From: UBA7702 sp040776805
GTDB lineage: Bacteria > Bacillota > Dehalobacteriia > UBA7702
Assembly: GCA_040776805.1 (NCBI GenBank)
Contig: JAXGZS010000004.1
Location: forward strand, 1 to 64,000
DNA length: 64,000 bases
Direction: 5' to 3'
The translations under genes and the position numbers were made by a program. Below the pieces are notes generated by a model. The model did no database searches. It was not told the DNA's origin and saw only the letters and a list, made by a program, of their open reading frames with translations. Shown here piece by piece: positions 49,932 through 59,909 of the stretch (position 1 is its first letter; each line of letters starts with the position of its first letter).

Positions 49932-50966
49932 ATGACCAAAATCACCTTGGGCAGCACTGGTATTACGACGGAACAAAACGCGTTCGGCGCTTTGCCGATC
50001 CAAAGAGACGACAAAGCCACCGCCCTGGGCATTTTAAGAAAAGCCTACGCTGGCGGTATGACGTTTTTCGACACTTCCCGGTTTTATACGGACAGCGAAG
50101 AGAAAATCGGTCTCGCCTTTCACGATATGGGCATTCGCGACAAAATTTATATTGCCACCAAAACAAGGAGTCTCACTCCGGAAGGCTTTTGGCGGGATTT
50201 GGAAACTTCACTAAAAATGTTGCAGACCGATTATATCGATATCTATCAGTTCCATCTGGCCCCGGTGTGCTATAAACCCGAGGACGGCAGCGGCATGTAC
50301 GAAGCCATGGTCAAAGCAAAAGCCCAGGGGAAAATTCGCCACATCGGCCTTACCGCCCACTCTTTGGCGGTGGCGGAGGAGTGCATCGCCTCGGGCCTTT
50401 ACGAAACACTGCAATTCCCCTTTAGCTACCTTGCCGGTAAGCAGGAGCAAACCCTGGTAGAAGGTTGCAAAGCACAGAACATGGGCTATCTTGCCATGAA
50501 AGCCTTAGCCGGCGGTTTGATCAACAACGCCGCCGCGACCTACGCCTATATCGCCCAATTCGACAACGTCCTGCCTCTCTGGGGCATTCAGCATGAGTGG
50601 GAACTGGACGAGTTCTTAGCTTTCATGCACCATCCGCCGAAGCTCAATGATACGCTTTGGGAGGTCATCGCCAAAGACCGCCAAGAACTTTCCGGCGACT
50701 TCTGCCGCAGTTGCGGCTATTGCCTGCCCTGCCCTGCCGAAATCGACATTCCCCAATGCGCCCGCATGTCCCTTCTGCTGCGACGCTCCCCGGCCCAGCC
50801 TTACCTGAAAAAGGACTGGCAGGAAAAGATGAAACACATCGAAGATTGCGAAGATTGCGGCCAATGCAGGAAACGCTGTCCCTACGGCCTCGATACGCCC
50901 CAGTTACTCCAAAGGAATTACGAAGATTATAAAAAGATCCTCGCCGGAGAAATCAGCGTGGATTGA
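49932..50966 (+). CDS. Aldo-keto reductase with C-terminal 4Fe-4S domain
   Basis: A 344-residue oxidoreductase. The AKR barrel has GMTFFDTSRFYTDSEEKIG with catalytic Asp and Tyr, ATKTRSL with the Lys, and DIYQFHLAPV with the His. A C-terminal ferredoxin-like part has CRSCGYCLPCP and CEDCGQCRKRCPYGLDTP, which should bind Fe-S clusters. Such proteins are common in Clostridia as NADPH or ferredoxin-linked reductases of unknown substrate. The gene stands alone on the plus strand and ends before a strong terminator. Confidence 0.9.
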   Translation: MTKITLGSTGITTEQNAFGALPIQRDDKATALGILRKAYAGGMTFFDTSRFYTDSEEKIGLAFHDMGIRDKIYIATKTRSLTPEGFWRDLETSLKMLQTDYIDIYQFHLAPVCYKPEDGSGMYEAMVKAKAQGKIRHIGLTAHSLAVAEECIASGLYETLQFPFSYLAGKQEQTLVEGCKAQNMGYLAMKALAGGLINNAAATYAYIAQFDNVLPLWGIQHEWELDEFLAFMHHPPKLNDTLWEVIAKDRQELSGDFCRSCGYCLPCPAEIDIPQCARMSLLLRRSPAQPYLKKDWQEKMKHIEDCEDCGQCRKRCPYGLDTPQLLQRNYEDYKKILAGEISVD

Positions 50967-51004
50967 TTGAAAAATCAGGGGAGGCTTACGCCTTAAAAAC
51001 CCAC

Positions 51005-51053
51005 AAAAAAAGAGTCAGCTTCTGGTAGAACATCAGAAGCTGACTCTTTTTAT
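51005..51053. terminator. Bidirectional terminator between aldo-keto reductase and galE
   Basis: AAAAGAGTCAGCTTCTG (51008-51024) pairs exactly with CAGAAGCTGACTCTTTT (51034-51050) between convergent genes. Confidence 0.92.
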
Positions 51054-51119
51054 GGTGCTTTTCCCATAAAGCCTCTTATCTGTTTTTGTTCCGTCATTCC
51101 TTTTGCGCGGCGAAAACCG

Positions 51120-52133
51120 TCAGCCGTCATAGCCGTTAGGGTTATTTTTCTGCCAGTTCCACGCGTCGCGGCACATGTCGGATAAGCTCAATTGAGCCCG
51201 CCAGCCCAAACGATCCGCGGCCTTTTTGGGGTCGGCATAAGAAGCGGGAAGATCTCCTTCGCGGCGGGGGGCGAAAACATAGGGAATCTCCACTTCGTTG
51301 ACGGCGGCAAAAGTATCCACCAGCTCCTTTACGCTGTAGCCCACGCCAGTGCCGATATTAAAAGCCTCGGCGCCTTGATGCTCTATACCGTAGCGGACGG
51401 CGGTGACGTGCGCTTTCGCCAAATCCACCACGTGAATATAATCCCTGACGCCGGTACCGTCTTTTGTATCGTAATCATTACCGAAAATACTCAATTGATT
51501 TAATTTGCCAACCGCCACCTGGGTGATATAAGGCATCAGGTTGTTGGGGATGCCGTTGGGCGCTTCGCCGATGAGGCCGCTGTGATGAGCCCCCACGGGG
51601 TTAAAATAGCGCAGCAGGACAGCGGAAAAGGCAGGGTCGGCAACGGCGTAATCCAGCAAAAATTCTTCGTTCATCAGCTTCGTCCAGCCGTAAGGATTGG
51701 TGCAGGGCCCTGTTTTCATCTTTTCCGTATAGGGAACGATCGCCGGGCCGTAAACCGTGGCCGAAGAGCTGAAAACGATGGTACGTACCTCGACCTCGGC
51801 CATTGTTTCCAACAATGAAAGCGTGGTATCAAGGTTATTGCGGTAATATTTCAAAGGCAGCTTGACCGATTCGCCCACGGCCTTAAAGCCGGCAAAATGG
51901 ATGACGGCGGCAATTTCATTTTCTGTGAATATCCTCATGAGGACGTCTTTATCGGCGACATCGACAGGGTAAAGCACCGGTTTTTTACCGGTAATTGCCC
52001 CAATGCGGCCGATGACCTTTTCGCTGCTGTTGACAAAATTATCGGCGATGACCACATCATACCCGGCTTGCAATAATTCCACGGCAGTGTGGGAACCGAT
52101 GTAACCGGCGCCGCCGGTAAGCAAAACGTTCAT
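51120..52133 (-). CDS. galE: UDP-glucose 4-epimerase
   Basis: A 337-residue short-chain-type epimerase. The NAD motif is LLTGGAGYIGSH, the catalytic Tyr-Lys pair lies in YGWTK, and FSSSATVYG and RYFNPVGAHHSG are characteristic of GalE. It interconverts UDP-glucose and UDP-galactose for wall and exopolysaccharide precursors. The ATG at 52133 is preceded by GGAGGCAAGTCT. It starts 20 bp behind trmO on the same strand, so the two are likely co-transcribed. Confidence 0.95.
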   Translation of the reverse strand: MNVLLTGGAGYIGSHTAVELLQAGYDVVIADNFVNSSEKVIGRIGAITGKKPVLYPVDVADKDVLMRIFTENEIAAVIHFAGFKAVGESVKLPLKYYRNNLDTTLSLLETMAEVEVRTIVFSSSATVYGPAIVPYTEKMKTGPCTNPYGWTKLMNEEFLLDYAVADPAFSAVLLRYFNPVGAHHSGLIGEAPNGIPNNLMPYITQVAVGKLNQLSIFGNDYDTKDGTGVRDYIHVVDLAKAHVTAVRYGIEHQGAEAFNIGTGVGYSVKELVDTFAAVNEVEIPYVFAPRREGDLPASYADPKKAADRLGWRAQLSLSDMCRDAWNWQKNNPNGYDG

Positions 52134-52153
52134 AGACTTGCCTCCTGTTCTTT

Positions 52154-52867
52154 TTATCGTACTTCCATGGTACAGGCTCCGGGAGGAACCACCCCTAAAA
52201 CGGTAAGCCGTTGCTCCTCCACGCGAAAGCGGATATCAAAACCGGCAAAGGGCAGGCCGTATACGCGATGAGGATCCTCCTGATAGGCGGGACGGGGATC
52301 TTCCGCCAAAGCGGCAAGGAGCGCTTTTTGTTTTTCTTGGGGAATCAGCCCAAGCAAAGAGGGAGGAAAGCTCACCTGGAGCCGGTAATCGCCGATTTCA
52401 GCGGCAAAACCGCCCCGGGCTTCGGGATGACTATCGAAAGCGGGCAAATAAGGCTTGATATCGAAGATCGGCGTCCGATCCATCAAATCGGCCCCGGCGA
52501 CGTAAAGCAGGGGTCCACGTTTTTCGTCCATAACGATCTTGCAAAGCTTCACAGAGGAAAGACCGATTTGGTTGGGGCGAAAGGGAGAGCGGCTGGCAAA
52601 AATACCGACCCGTTGGTTGCCGCCAAGGCGCGGCGGCCGCACCGTAGCACGGAAAGCTCGCTCCTCCACAGCGGAAAAATGCCAGAGGAGCCAAATATGG
52701 GAATACTCGGCAAGCCCCTTCACCGCGGCGGGATCCCGATAAGGCGGCTCAAATACGATCACAGCCTCGATTTCATCAACAATGCCGCTTTGCCGAGGCA
52801 GACCGAATTTCGTCTGAAAATCGTTATACAGCCGGGCAATGGGTTTGATCACCGTTCCCTGATCCAT
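52154..52867 (-). CDS. trmO: tRNA (adenine(37)-N6)-methyltransferase TrmO
   Basis: A 237-residue YaeB/TsaA-family protein. Visible motifs are IARLYNDFQTKFGLPRQSG, YSHIWLLWHF, RPPRLGGNQRVGIFASRSPF and RPNQIGLSSVKL, followed by the product loop ADLMDRTPIFDIKPYLP. TrmO uses SAM to methylate t6A37 in tRNA-Thr, which improves decoding. The start is the ATG at 52867 with GAAAGGAAAAGG upstream. It precedes galE on the same strand, without an obvious functional link. Confidence 0.93.
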   Translation of the reverse strand: MDQGTVIKPIARLYNDFQTKFGLPRQSGIVDEIEAVIVFEPPYRDPAAVKGLAEYSHIWLLWHFSAVEERAFRATVRPPRLGGNQRVGIFASRSPFRPNQIGLSSVKLCKIVMDEKRGPLLYVAGADLMDRTPIFDIKPYLPAFDSHPEARGGFAAEIGDYRLQVSFPPSLLGLIPQEKQKALLAALAEDPRPAYQEDPHRVYGLPFAGFDIRFRVEEQRLTVLGVVPPGACTMEVR

Positions 52868-52976
52868 TTTCCTTTTCCTTTCACCTGCTGCTCTTATTAT
52901 AGCACCAACCCCTGATTGTTACAATGTTTGGCTTGCCTCCATAAGCGTGGCAAAAGATAGGGAGACAAAGAACATT

Positions 52977-54338
52977 TCAGCGGCGGTTAAGCCAACGGTA
53001 GATCTGTTCCGTCTCCCCTTTTGCGGGGGTGCTGATCAGATACGTCTTTTCCTTGGTTTTCAGCACCAAAAAAGCGTCGGCCCGAGGATCAAGGCAGATC
53101 TCGCAAACACCGTAGCCCGTTACCTTAAACTTCCCTTTATTGAGGACAGCCAGAGCCGTGCCGTTTAACCGGGAAAGACCCGGCAGCTCATAAAGGAGGG
53201 CGGCTTCTTCCACATCGTCGTAATCGACGGTGATCTCAAAACCGAGATGGCTCACACGGACTTCTGTTTCACTGGCCGTTACGGTGATCGGCGTATATTC
53301 TTCATAGATGGCCCCAACGCCGATCAGGGGCAAAGCGGCAAGGAGGAAAAGAACAAAGACCGCCAACACCTTGGCGGCGGGGCGCGCCAGATTCAGCGTG
53401 ATGCCGATACCCACGCGTTTGTTGACGAAAAAATGGCGATCGCCGGGATGATGATAAAACATGCCGAGAAACCAAAAAGCGTCCTCATCCACGTATTGTT
53501 TTTCTCCGTACTGGGCCGTCAGTTTTTCTTGGGCCTTTCTGGCGCTGAGCTCCGTATAACCGCAGAGGGCCAGGGCGGCCAAGGTATAGAGGGCGACGGC
53601 AAACAAGATCCCCCCGTCGCTGTTGCGCACAAACCACATGGTTAAGGCAAAAAGGGCCGTCAAATAAGACAATAAAAGCCAGCATTTGCCCCACTGATAG
53701 AGGCGCGCGCCGGTGAACTCCACATTACTTAGGAGGTCGCCACCCTCATCACCTTTTCGGCGAAAAAGTAGGGGATAGCTAAAAAGGCTCAACAGAATAA
53801 TGCTGCCGCTGCTCAAGGTCACCGTTGCGGCATAAAGCTGATCCTGTTGGATCGAATAGGCGATGACCAGGGGCAGCAGGCTGACGATGAGCGCCGGTAA
53901 AAACAACCGGCGAGAAAAGGGCTTTCGCAGCGCCGCGGTGACAGTGACATCACTCAAGGCGCGCTTCGCCACACCGTCGAACCATTCGTTAATCTGTTTC
54001 AAGTCTTTTAATTGCAGATGCGCCATAGCGTAAAAAACAAAGGGTACGACGATGGCCAAAAGCAGCCAGCAAAGCCACGCTGTCAGCATCACCGAAAAGG
54101 AAGGCAGAAAGAAAACGGGAAGCAAAAGAAGCGTCAGCACAACAGCACCGTGGAAGAGCTTTTTTCGATAACCGGTGCAGATCGCTTTGACCGCGGGTTC
54201 CGCTTGCTTTCCCGGGGGCAGCGTAACGCCGAGGACGATATTGTTTTTCGGTTTCGTCTCGTTGGCCAACATCAGGGAAACCAGCGGCAGAATGGGATAA
54301 CAGCAAATCAGCATAAAAAACATAAAAAGATGATCCAT
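52977..54338 (-). CDS. DUF5808-type membrane protein
   Basis: A 453-residue membrane protein. Hydrophobic helices fill the first 290 residues. A DUF5808 segment follows (DAFWFLGMFYHHPGDRHFFV, then KRVGIGITLNLARP), then another membrane helix and a C-terminal beta-rich region with TASETEVRVSHLGFEITVDY that looks like a bacterial PH-type domain. I start it at MDHLFMFF (54338), behind GGGAGG; the frame is open 12 codons more. The family is often found next to regulators and has no known biochemical role. Here it stands alone. Confidence 0.8.
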   Translation of the reverse strand: MDHLFMFFMLICCYPILPLVSLMLANETKPKNNIVLGVTLPPGKQAEPAVKAICTGYRKKLFHGAVVLTLLLLPVFFLPSFSVMLTAWLCWLLLAIVVPFVFYAMAHLQLKDLKQINEWFDGVAKRALSDVTVTAALRKPFSRRLFLPALIVSLLPLVIAYSIQQDQLYAATVTLSSGSIILLSLFSYPLLFRRKGDEGGDLLSNVEFTGARLYQWGKCWLLLSYLTALFALTMWFVRNSDGGILFAVALYTLAALALCGYTELSARKAQEKLTAQYGEKQYVDEDAFWFLGMFYHHPGDRHFFVNKRVGIGITLNLARPAAKVLAVFVLFLLAALPLIGVGAIYEEYTPITVTASETEVRVSHLGFEITVDYDDVEEAALLYELPGLSRLNGTALAVLNKGKFKVTGYGVCEICLDPRADAFLVLKTKEKTYLISTPAKGETEQIYRWLNRR

Positions 54339-54462
54339 TGCCCTCGCCTCCCGGCCTGAATTTTTTTTGCGCACAGAGAGAAAAATCCCCTCTCTCTAAT
54401 GTATGATCTATTATAATACAAATAGGATAAGAGTCAAGGGATCCGAATTTGTCAAGATTTCA

Positions 54463-54497
54463 AACACCCGCTCCGATAACAGGAGCGGGTGTTTTTT
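54463..54497. terminator. Terminator downstream of hppA
   Basis: AAACACCCGCTCC pairs with GGAGCGGGTGTTT, with T-runs available on both strands. It lies 25 bp past the hppA stop. Exact ends are approximate. Confidence 0.85.
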
Positions 54498-54522
54498 CGA
54501 ATGACTTGAATCATTTCAATTT

Positions 54523-56543
54523 TTAAATCATTGACGCGATAAACGGGGCGATAATCAAGGAGATGGTGCCCATGACCTTAATAACCGCATTCAAGGAAGG
54601 GCCGGCGGTATCCTTAAAGGGATCGCCAATGGTATCTCCGACCACGGCAGCCTTGTGGGATTCGGAACCTTTGCCGCCAAAGACCCCTGTTTCAATGTAT
54701 TTTTTGGCGTTATCCCAAGCGCCGCCGGCGTTGGCCATGGTCAAAGCCAAAAGCACGCCGCCGGCAGTTGCTCCCACCAGCATACCGCCAATCACATGCA
54801 GGGAAGTGATGGGATTAAAGAGAGCGACGCCAAAGCCCACCACCACAATACTCATGGGCGCCAACAGGCCGGGAATGATCATTCTTTTGATCGCAGCCTT
54901 TGTGGAAATGTCAACGCATCTTTTATAATCCGCTTTGGCTTTGCCTTCCAGCAAGCCGGGAATCTCACGAAACTGTCTTCTGACTTCGGCAATCATATCA
55001 TGGGCGGCGGTACCCACCGCGCGCATGGCATAAGCGCAAAAGAGAAAAGGAATCATGGCGCCGAAAAAGACACCGAGCATAATGGAAGGATGTAAAACGT
55101 CCAAGGACACAAGATGGGCCTTTTCGGCAAAGGCGGAAAAAAGGGCGATCGCCGTAATTGCCGCGGAACCGATGGCAACCCTTTGGCAATGGCCGCGGTG
55201 GTATTACCAACGGAATCCAACTGGTCCGTAACCTTACGTACACTGGGATCAAGACCAGCCATTTCGGCAATGCCGCCAGCATTATCGGCAATGGGTCCGT
55301 AAGCGTCGATCCCGACGATGGTCCCCGCCATGGAAAGCATCCCCATGGCGGCGAGGGCAATCCCGTAAAAGCCGTAGGTACCGCCGCCGGGCACCAGGTA
55401 AGCAACGGTAACCGTGCCAATCACGATCATAATCGGCACTGCCGTGCTCTCCAAGCCCACGGAAAAACCGTAGATCACATTGGTCGCCGCGCCGGTTTGA
55501 GAAGATTCGGCAATCTTTTTCACCGGACGGTAGGCATGGGACGTAAAGTATTCCGTAACTTTGCCGATCAGAATATTGGCCGTCAAGCCCGCTAAAACCA
55601 CGATGAAATATTCCAAATGATGATCGGGTAAAACATATTTGGTCAGGAAATAGGCAGCGATGGCCGTAAGCAGAAAAGAAACGTACAAACTGCGGTTAAG
55701 GCCTGATTGCGGGTTCGATTCTTTTCCGGAGTAAATGAAGAACGTACCGATAATGGAAGCGAGAATGCCTGCCGCTCCCAGGAGCAGAGGCAGAATGACG
55801 CCGGTTGTCCCCAATAAATATGAGCCAAGAAGCATCGCGGCGATGGAAGTCGCGGCATAAGATTCAAATAAGTCCGCGCCCATACCGGCAACGTCCCCGA
55901 CATTGTCGCCGACGTTATCCGCGATGACCGCGGGATTCCGAGGGTCGTCTTCCGGAATACCAGCTTCCACTTTACCCACCAAGTCGGCGCCGACATCGGC
56001 CGCTTTGGTGAAAATACCACCGCCGACACGGGCAAAAAGGGCAATCAGCGAAGCGCCGAAGGCGAAGCTGTCAATGGAGTCAATCAGGGCGGGGTTTTGT
56101 TTCGCGATGAGCATATATAACAACGCAACGCCTAAAAGACCCAGGCCCACAACACCCATACCCATCACCGAACCACCTTTAAAGGCAATACCCAACGCTT
56201 TTTTCAGACTGCCCTGGGCGGCTTGGGTCGTTCTGGCATTGGCTCTGGTGGCAATATACATCCCCAGGTAGCCAGCCAAAGTGGAAAACAGAGCGCCGAC
56301 CCCAAAAGCAATGGCAGAAGCAAAGCCATGTTCCGTAAAGAAGCCAAGGAGCAAGAAAATAATAAGAGCAATGGGAAGAAGAGTCTTATACTGTCGATTC
56401 AGGAAAGCGGTCGCCCCCTGTTGAATCGCAATGGAGATCTCTTTCATCTTCTCATTGCCCATATCTTCTTTGAGTACGGATTGAGACAAATAAAATGCAA
56501 ATAGTAACGCTAAGATGCCTGCCAACACAATAAAAATTGTCAT
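54523..56543 (-). pseudogene. hppA: Membrane-bound pyrophosphatase, frameshifted
   Basis: This is an ion-pumping inorganic pyrophosphatase. Signature regions are FTKAADVGADLVGKVEAGIP, EDDPRNPAVIADNVGDNVGD and GGIAEMAGLD in the first part, and GDTIGDPFKDTAGPSLNAVI near the end. GNTTAAIAKG has Ala where K+-independent enzymes have Lys, so it is of the K+-dependent class, which in Clostridia often pumps Na+. The frame breaks at about 55177: after AIAKG one T is missing from TTTGCCATC, and the rest continues in another frame. Restoring it gives 673 residues, the normal size. As written the protein would lose its last third. A sequencing error at a homopolymer is a serious alternative. Confidence 0.88.
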
Positions 56544-56583
56544 TTCTTTCTACACCCTCTTATTCTTTAGTGACTAGACATAT

Positions 56584-56612
56584 ATTATATAGGTAGCTTT
56601 ATTCTTTGTCCA
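56584..56612 (-). promoter_or_regulatory. hppA promoter
   Basis: On the minus strand TGGACA (56607-56612), 17 bp and TATAAT (56584-56589) form a near-perfect sigma-A promoter about 40 bp upstream of the hppA start. Confidence 0.85.
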
Positions 56613-56717
56613 TACTCATTTTTTCTTTTTATCCATTTTGCAAAAAAAAGTCAATATCCCAAACATTTCAAAAAATTTTCTTCTTAGCAAGGCTTTTTTT
56701 CGAACAGAAAGGTGGCC

Positions 56718-56761
56718 TAAAAAAGAAGAACCGTCCCGCAGCGGGAGACAGTCCTTCTTCC
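56718..56761 (-). terminator. Terminator of the iclR gene
   Basis: On the minus strand an interrupted stem with GAAGAAGG...CCCGC and GCGGG...TTCTTC is followed by TTTTTT. It separates the hyu operon from hppA. Confidence 0.8.
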
Positions 56762-56789
56762 GATCTATCATATTGAACAGCGGCTGCCG

Positions 56790-57560
56790 TTATGTACTGG
56801 AACCGACGAAATAACCGGCGATGATCCTGCTTCTATCCCTCATAAAATCCAGGATTTCCTTTAAGTCGTAATCGCTGAAGGGCTTCAGCGCGGAAACCTC
56901 AATACCGTACAGCACCGGTTCAGCGCCGACGATGACCGGCACGGCGAGGCTAAAGACACCTTCTACAAGGGCCTCTTCACTCAAGGCATAGCCGCGATAA
57001 ACGTTTTCTTCGACTTCCTGGCGAAGATCGTTCATGTCCGTAATGGTATACGGTGTGTAGCTCCGCAGGGGCTGGCTGTAGTAGGCGGTTCTTTCCTCAA
57101 TGCCGGAATAGCCCAAGAGGATCTTTCCCACGGCAGTACAATGCAGCGGAATCCTTGTTCCGATGCGATTGATATAATCGTCTTTCCCACGATGATAGGT
57201 CTCCACGCATAAATAGACGACGTGATCCCCTTGTTTCAGTCCCAAATAGGCATTGACCTTAAACTTGTCGCTGATTTCCCTGAGGCAAAGGGACGCCCTG
57301 TAATCGATGTGATGCGAGGCGCGGTATTGGCTAAACAGATCCACAGCGGCGCTGCCGATGCTGTATTTGTTATTGCTTTCATTCCGCGTTACAAAGCCGC
57401 AGCATTCAAAAGTCTGTAAAATATTATGCACCGTACTTTTGGGGAGGCCGCTTCTCTCGGCAAGCTCTGATACGCCTAAATCTTTTTGGGCATGGTTAAA
57501 ATACTTTAGCAGATTCAATGCTTTATACAAAGAAGTTACTTTCGGTACCTTATCTTTCAT
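56790..57560 (-). CDS. IclR-family transcriptional regulator
   Basis: A 256-residue regulator. The N-terminal winged helix has LGVSELAERSGLPKSTVHNI and LQTFECCGFVTRNE. The C-terminal effector domain has IPLHCTAVGKILLGYSG and GYALSEEALVEGVFSLAVPV, typical of IclR ligand pockets. I start it at ATG 57560 behind GAGGGGAATTTCC. It is the last gene on the strand of the transporter-hyuBA cluster, 226 bp behind hyuA, and probably controls it in response to the substrate or a breakdown product. Confidence 0.92.
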   Translation of the reverse strand: MKDKVPKVTSLYKALNLLKYFNHAQKDLGVSELAERSGLPKSTVHNILQTFECCGFVTRNESNNKYSIGSAAVDLFSQYRASHHIDYRASLCLREISDKFKVNAYLGLKQGDHVVYLCVETYHRGKDDYINRIGTRIPLHCTAVGKILLGYSGIEERTAYYSQPLRSYTPYTITDMNDLRQEVEENVYRGYALSEEALVEGVFSLAVPVIVGAEPVLYGIEVSALKPFSDYDLKEILDFMRDRSRIIAGYFVGSST

Positions 57561-57786
57561 GGAAATTCCCCTCAACTCTCATATCATATTATCGTCTCTA
57601 CGCGAAAAAAAAGCAAGGGGTTACCCGAAAAATATATGTCACAACGGCAAAGAGGAAAACAGCGCAAAGGCCAAGGGCGGCCCCGCTTCAGAACCGGGGC
57701 GCCGACGGCCTCACCGCATACGGGGTTACCTTACCAAACACCGGCAACACCGCGTTATTTCGTTTATCGCCGCATGGCGAAACAGA

Positions 57787-59895
57787 TTATTTTCTGGCTT
57801 CAATAAAATAATTATTAAATTTCGTTACCGTCATCGTATAACCGGGCAAAACGACCACGGTTGTGGTGGGTTCTTCGATGATGGCCGGTCCTTCGATGGC
57901 ATCACCGTAAACCAGGTTCTCACCGGCATAAACCGGCGTAACAATGGTGCCGCCGAATTGCTTGAAATAGATCTTTCTGGAACCCGTCCTTTTGCCTTTA
58001 TTTTTATAGAAGTTTTCTTCATGCTTCTCCTGCACCGGCATAAAGGCATCTCTTTGGGTCTTCCCGATTGCTCTGACCCGCCAGTAAATACATTCCACAA
58101 AAGTATCTTCTTTGATGGTGAAGGTGCGTTCATGTTCGCGATGAAAAGCCTGTTCAATGCTTTTCACGGATTCTTCATCCAAGGTAAAGGCGTTTTTCAG
58201 ATAGTCTGTAATATTGACGGACAATTCCCACACCTGGAACGGATAATGACCTTCCATATAAAGCTCAACGGCGCGATTTTCTACTTTGATGTTGTTTCTT
58301 TCAAAAAAGTCCAGGGCCTTTTGGTACAGATTCCCAATGACCTCGTTGACTTTGTCACGGTCAAAATCCCTGGTGGTGGTGAAACAGCTATCATTGTATT
58401 CCGATACGATATCGGAAAAAATACCGCCCACGGCGCTGAGGCCCCCCGCGGTGCGGGGAATCAGCAGTTTTTTCATGTCCAACCCTTCGGCCAGAGGAAT
58501 GGCGTGCATGCCGCAGGCGCCGCCGCCGGCGACCATGACGTAATCACGGGGATCAATCCCCTGCCAGATCGTAATATCCTTGATCGCGGCGATCATATTG
58601 ACGTTAACGATGGTCCAAATGGAATAGGCGGCTTCCATCACACTGATTCCCAGAGGCTCCGCGATGTGCTTTCTAATGGCCTGATGGGCAAGGTCGGCAT
58701 AGAGCTTCATTTTGCCGTCATTGAAAAAATCAGGATCGAGATAGCCCAGAACCAGATTGGCGTCGGTCACCGTGGGCAGCGTACCGCCGCGGTTATAGCA
58801 GGCCGGACCCGGCACAGAACCGGCGCTTCTTGGGCCGACCCGAATCATTCCGCCACTGTCAACCCAAGCGATACTGCCGCCGCCGGCGCCGATGCTGTGG
58901 ACGTTGACCCGGGAAATCCCCGGAATTTCATCGCCGATCAAGGTTTCCCTGGAAACGGAAATGTCGCCGTTGATCACACAGCTGACGTCAAAGGTCGTAC
59001 CCCCCATGTCCAAAATCACCACATTGTTATCGCCGAGGTCACGCATGGAGTATTCCTTTCCGGAAACCGGTGCGGTCGACGGCCCGGAGTCGATGGAATA
59101 GAGGGGACGGTTGACGATTTCGGCAGTGCTCATCACGCCGCCGGAGGAATTGAGCATACGGATTTCACCCCGAAAACCGTTGTCGTTTAAGCGTTTGTTG
59201 AGATTGTTGGCATAAGTGGAAATCAGTTTTCGCAAAGAAGCGTCCATTGCCGCGGAAATCCAGCGCCGATATTCCCTGCTGTTGGGGTTCACTTCCGAAC
59301 TTAAAACCACCTGCGCGCCGGGCCATTCTTGCAAAATGACTTCCTTTGCCCGTTGTTCATGGTCTTGGTTTGCCGTGGACCAAAGGAAACAAACGCAGAT
59401 CGCTTCTACATGATATTCTTTAAACTGCCGCGTCACGCTGCGCACATCCTCTTCGTTCAGGGGCGTATCCGCCATACCTTCGGAATTGATGCGTTCCTCC
59501 ACCGACAACGTCAAATAGCGCGGCACGAAGGGTTCCGGATAATCAAGATCTAAGTCAAAAGGATTCTTATTGGGACCCTCTCTGAACAGGAAAGCATCCC
59601 GAAAACCTTTGGTACACATGATGCCGATTTTCCCGCACTTTTTTTCAACAATGGCATTGGTGGCGATGGTGGAGCCGTGAATGGCCATGCCGCCGCTGTC
59701 AACGCTGATTTCAGCCAGAAATTCCGCAAATTCAATGTTATAATGCTCTGCCGCCACTCTTAAAGAACCGAGGATACCTTCGGTCCAGTCGTGGGGCGTG
59801 GTGGGGGATTTAAAAATATCGACTTCTCCGTTTTCATCCATGATCGCGGCATCGGTAAATGTGCCTCCCACATCAATACATGCAAACTTCGCCAT
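57787..59895 (-). CDS. hyuA: Hydantoinase/oxoprolinase family subunit A
   Basis: A 702-residue ASKHA-fold subunit. The phosphate-binding motifs are CIDVGGTFTDAAI and VVILDMGGTTFDVS, and the adenosine motif is VAGGGACGMHAIPLAEGL. With HyuB it forms an ATP-dependent ring-opening hydrolase of the hydantoinase/N-methylhydantoinase/5-oxoprolinase type. The gene starts 14 bp behind hyuB. An acetone carboxylase is less likely because the small gamma subunit is missing and HyuB is shorter than AcxB. The substrate is unknown. A large plus-strand open frame across this gene is its shadow. Confidence 0.9.
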   Translation of the reverse strand: MAKFACIDVGGTFTDAAIMDENGEVDIFKSPTTPHDWTEGILGSLRVAAEHYNIEFAEFLAEISVDSGGMAIHGSTIATNAIVEKKCGKIGIMCTKGFRDAFLFREGPNKNPFDLDLDYPEPFVPRYLTLSVEERINSEGMADTPLNEEDVRSVTRQFKEYHVEAICVCFLWSTANQDHEQRAKEVILQEWPGAQVVLSSEVNPNSREYRRWISAAMDASLRKLISTYANNLNKRLNDNGFRGEIRMLNSSGGVMSTAEIVNRPLYSIDSGPSTAPVSGKEYSMRDLGDNNVVILDMGGTTFDVSCVINGDISVSRETLIGDEIPGISRVNVHSIGAGGGSIAWVDSGGMIRVGPRSAGSVPGPACYNRGGTLPTVTDANLVLGYLDPDFFNDGKMKLYADLAHQAIRKHIAEPLGISVMEAAYSIWTIVNVNMIAAIKDITIWQGIDPRDYVMVAGGGACGMHAIPLAEGLDMKKLLIPRTAGGLSAVGGIFSDIVSEYNDSCFTTTRDFDRDKVNEVIGNLYQKALDFFERNNIKVENRAVELYMEGHYPFQVWELSVNITDYLKNAFTLDEESVKSIEQAFHREHERTFTIKEDTFVECIYWRVRAIGKTQRDAFMPVQEKHEENFYKNKGKRTGSRKIYFKQFGGTIVTPVYAGENLVYGDAIEGPAIIEEPTTTVVVLPGYTMTVTKFNNYFIEARK

Positions 59896-59909
59896 ATCGC
59901 ATTCCTCCC

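Noticed and set aside
57358..59190. A 610-codon plus-strand open frame
   Set aside because: It lies opposite hyuA, has a composition of reversed codons and no recognisable domain; hyuA on the other strand is fully explained by family motifs.
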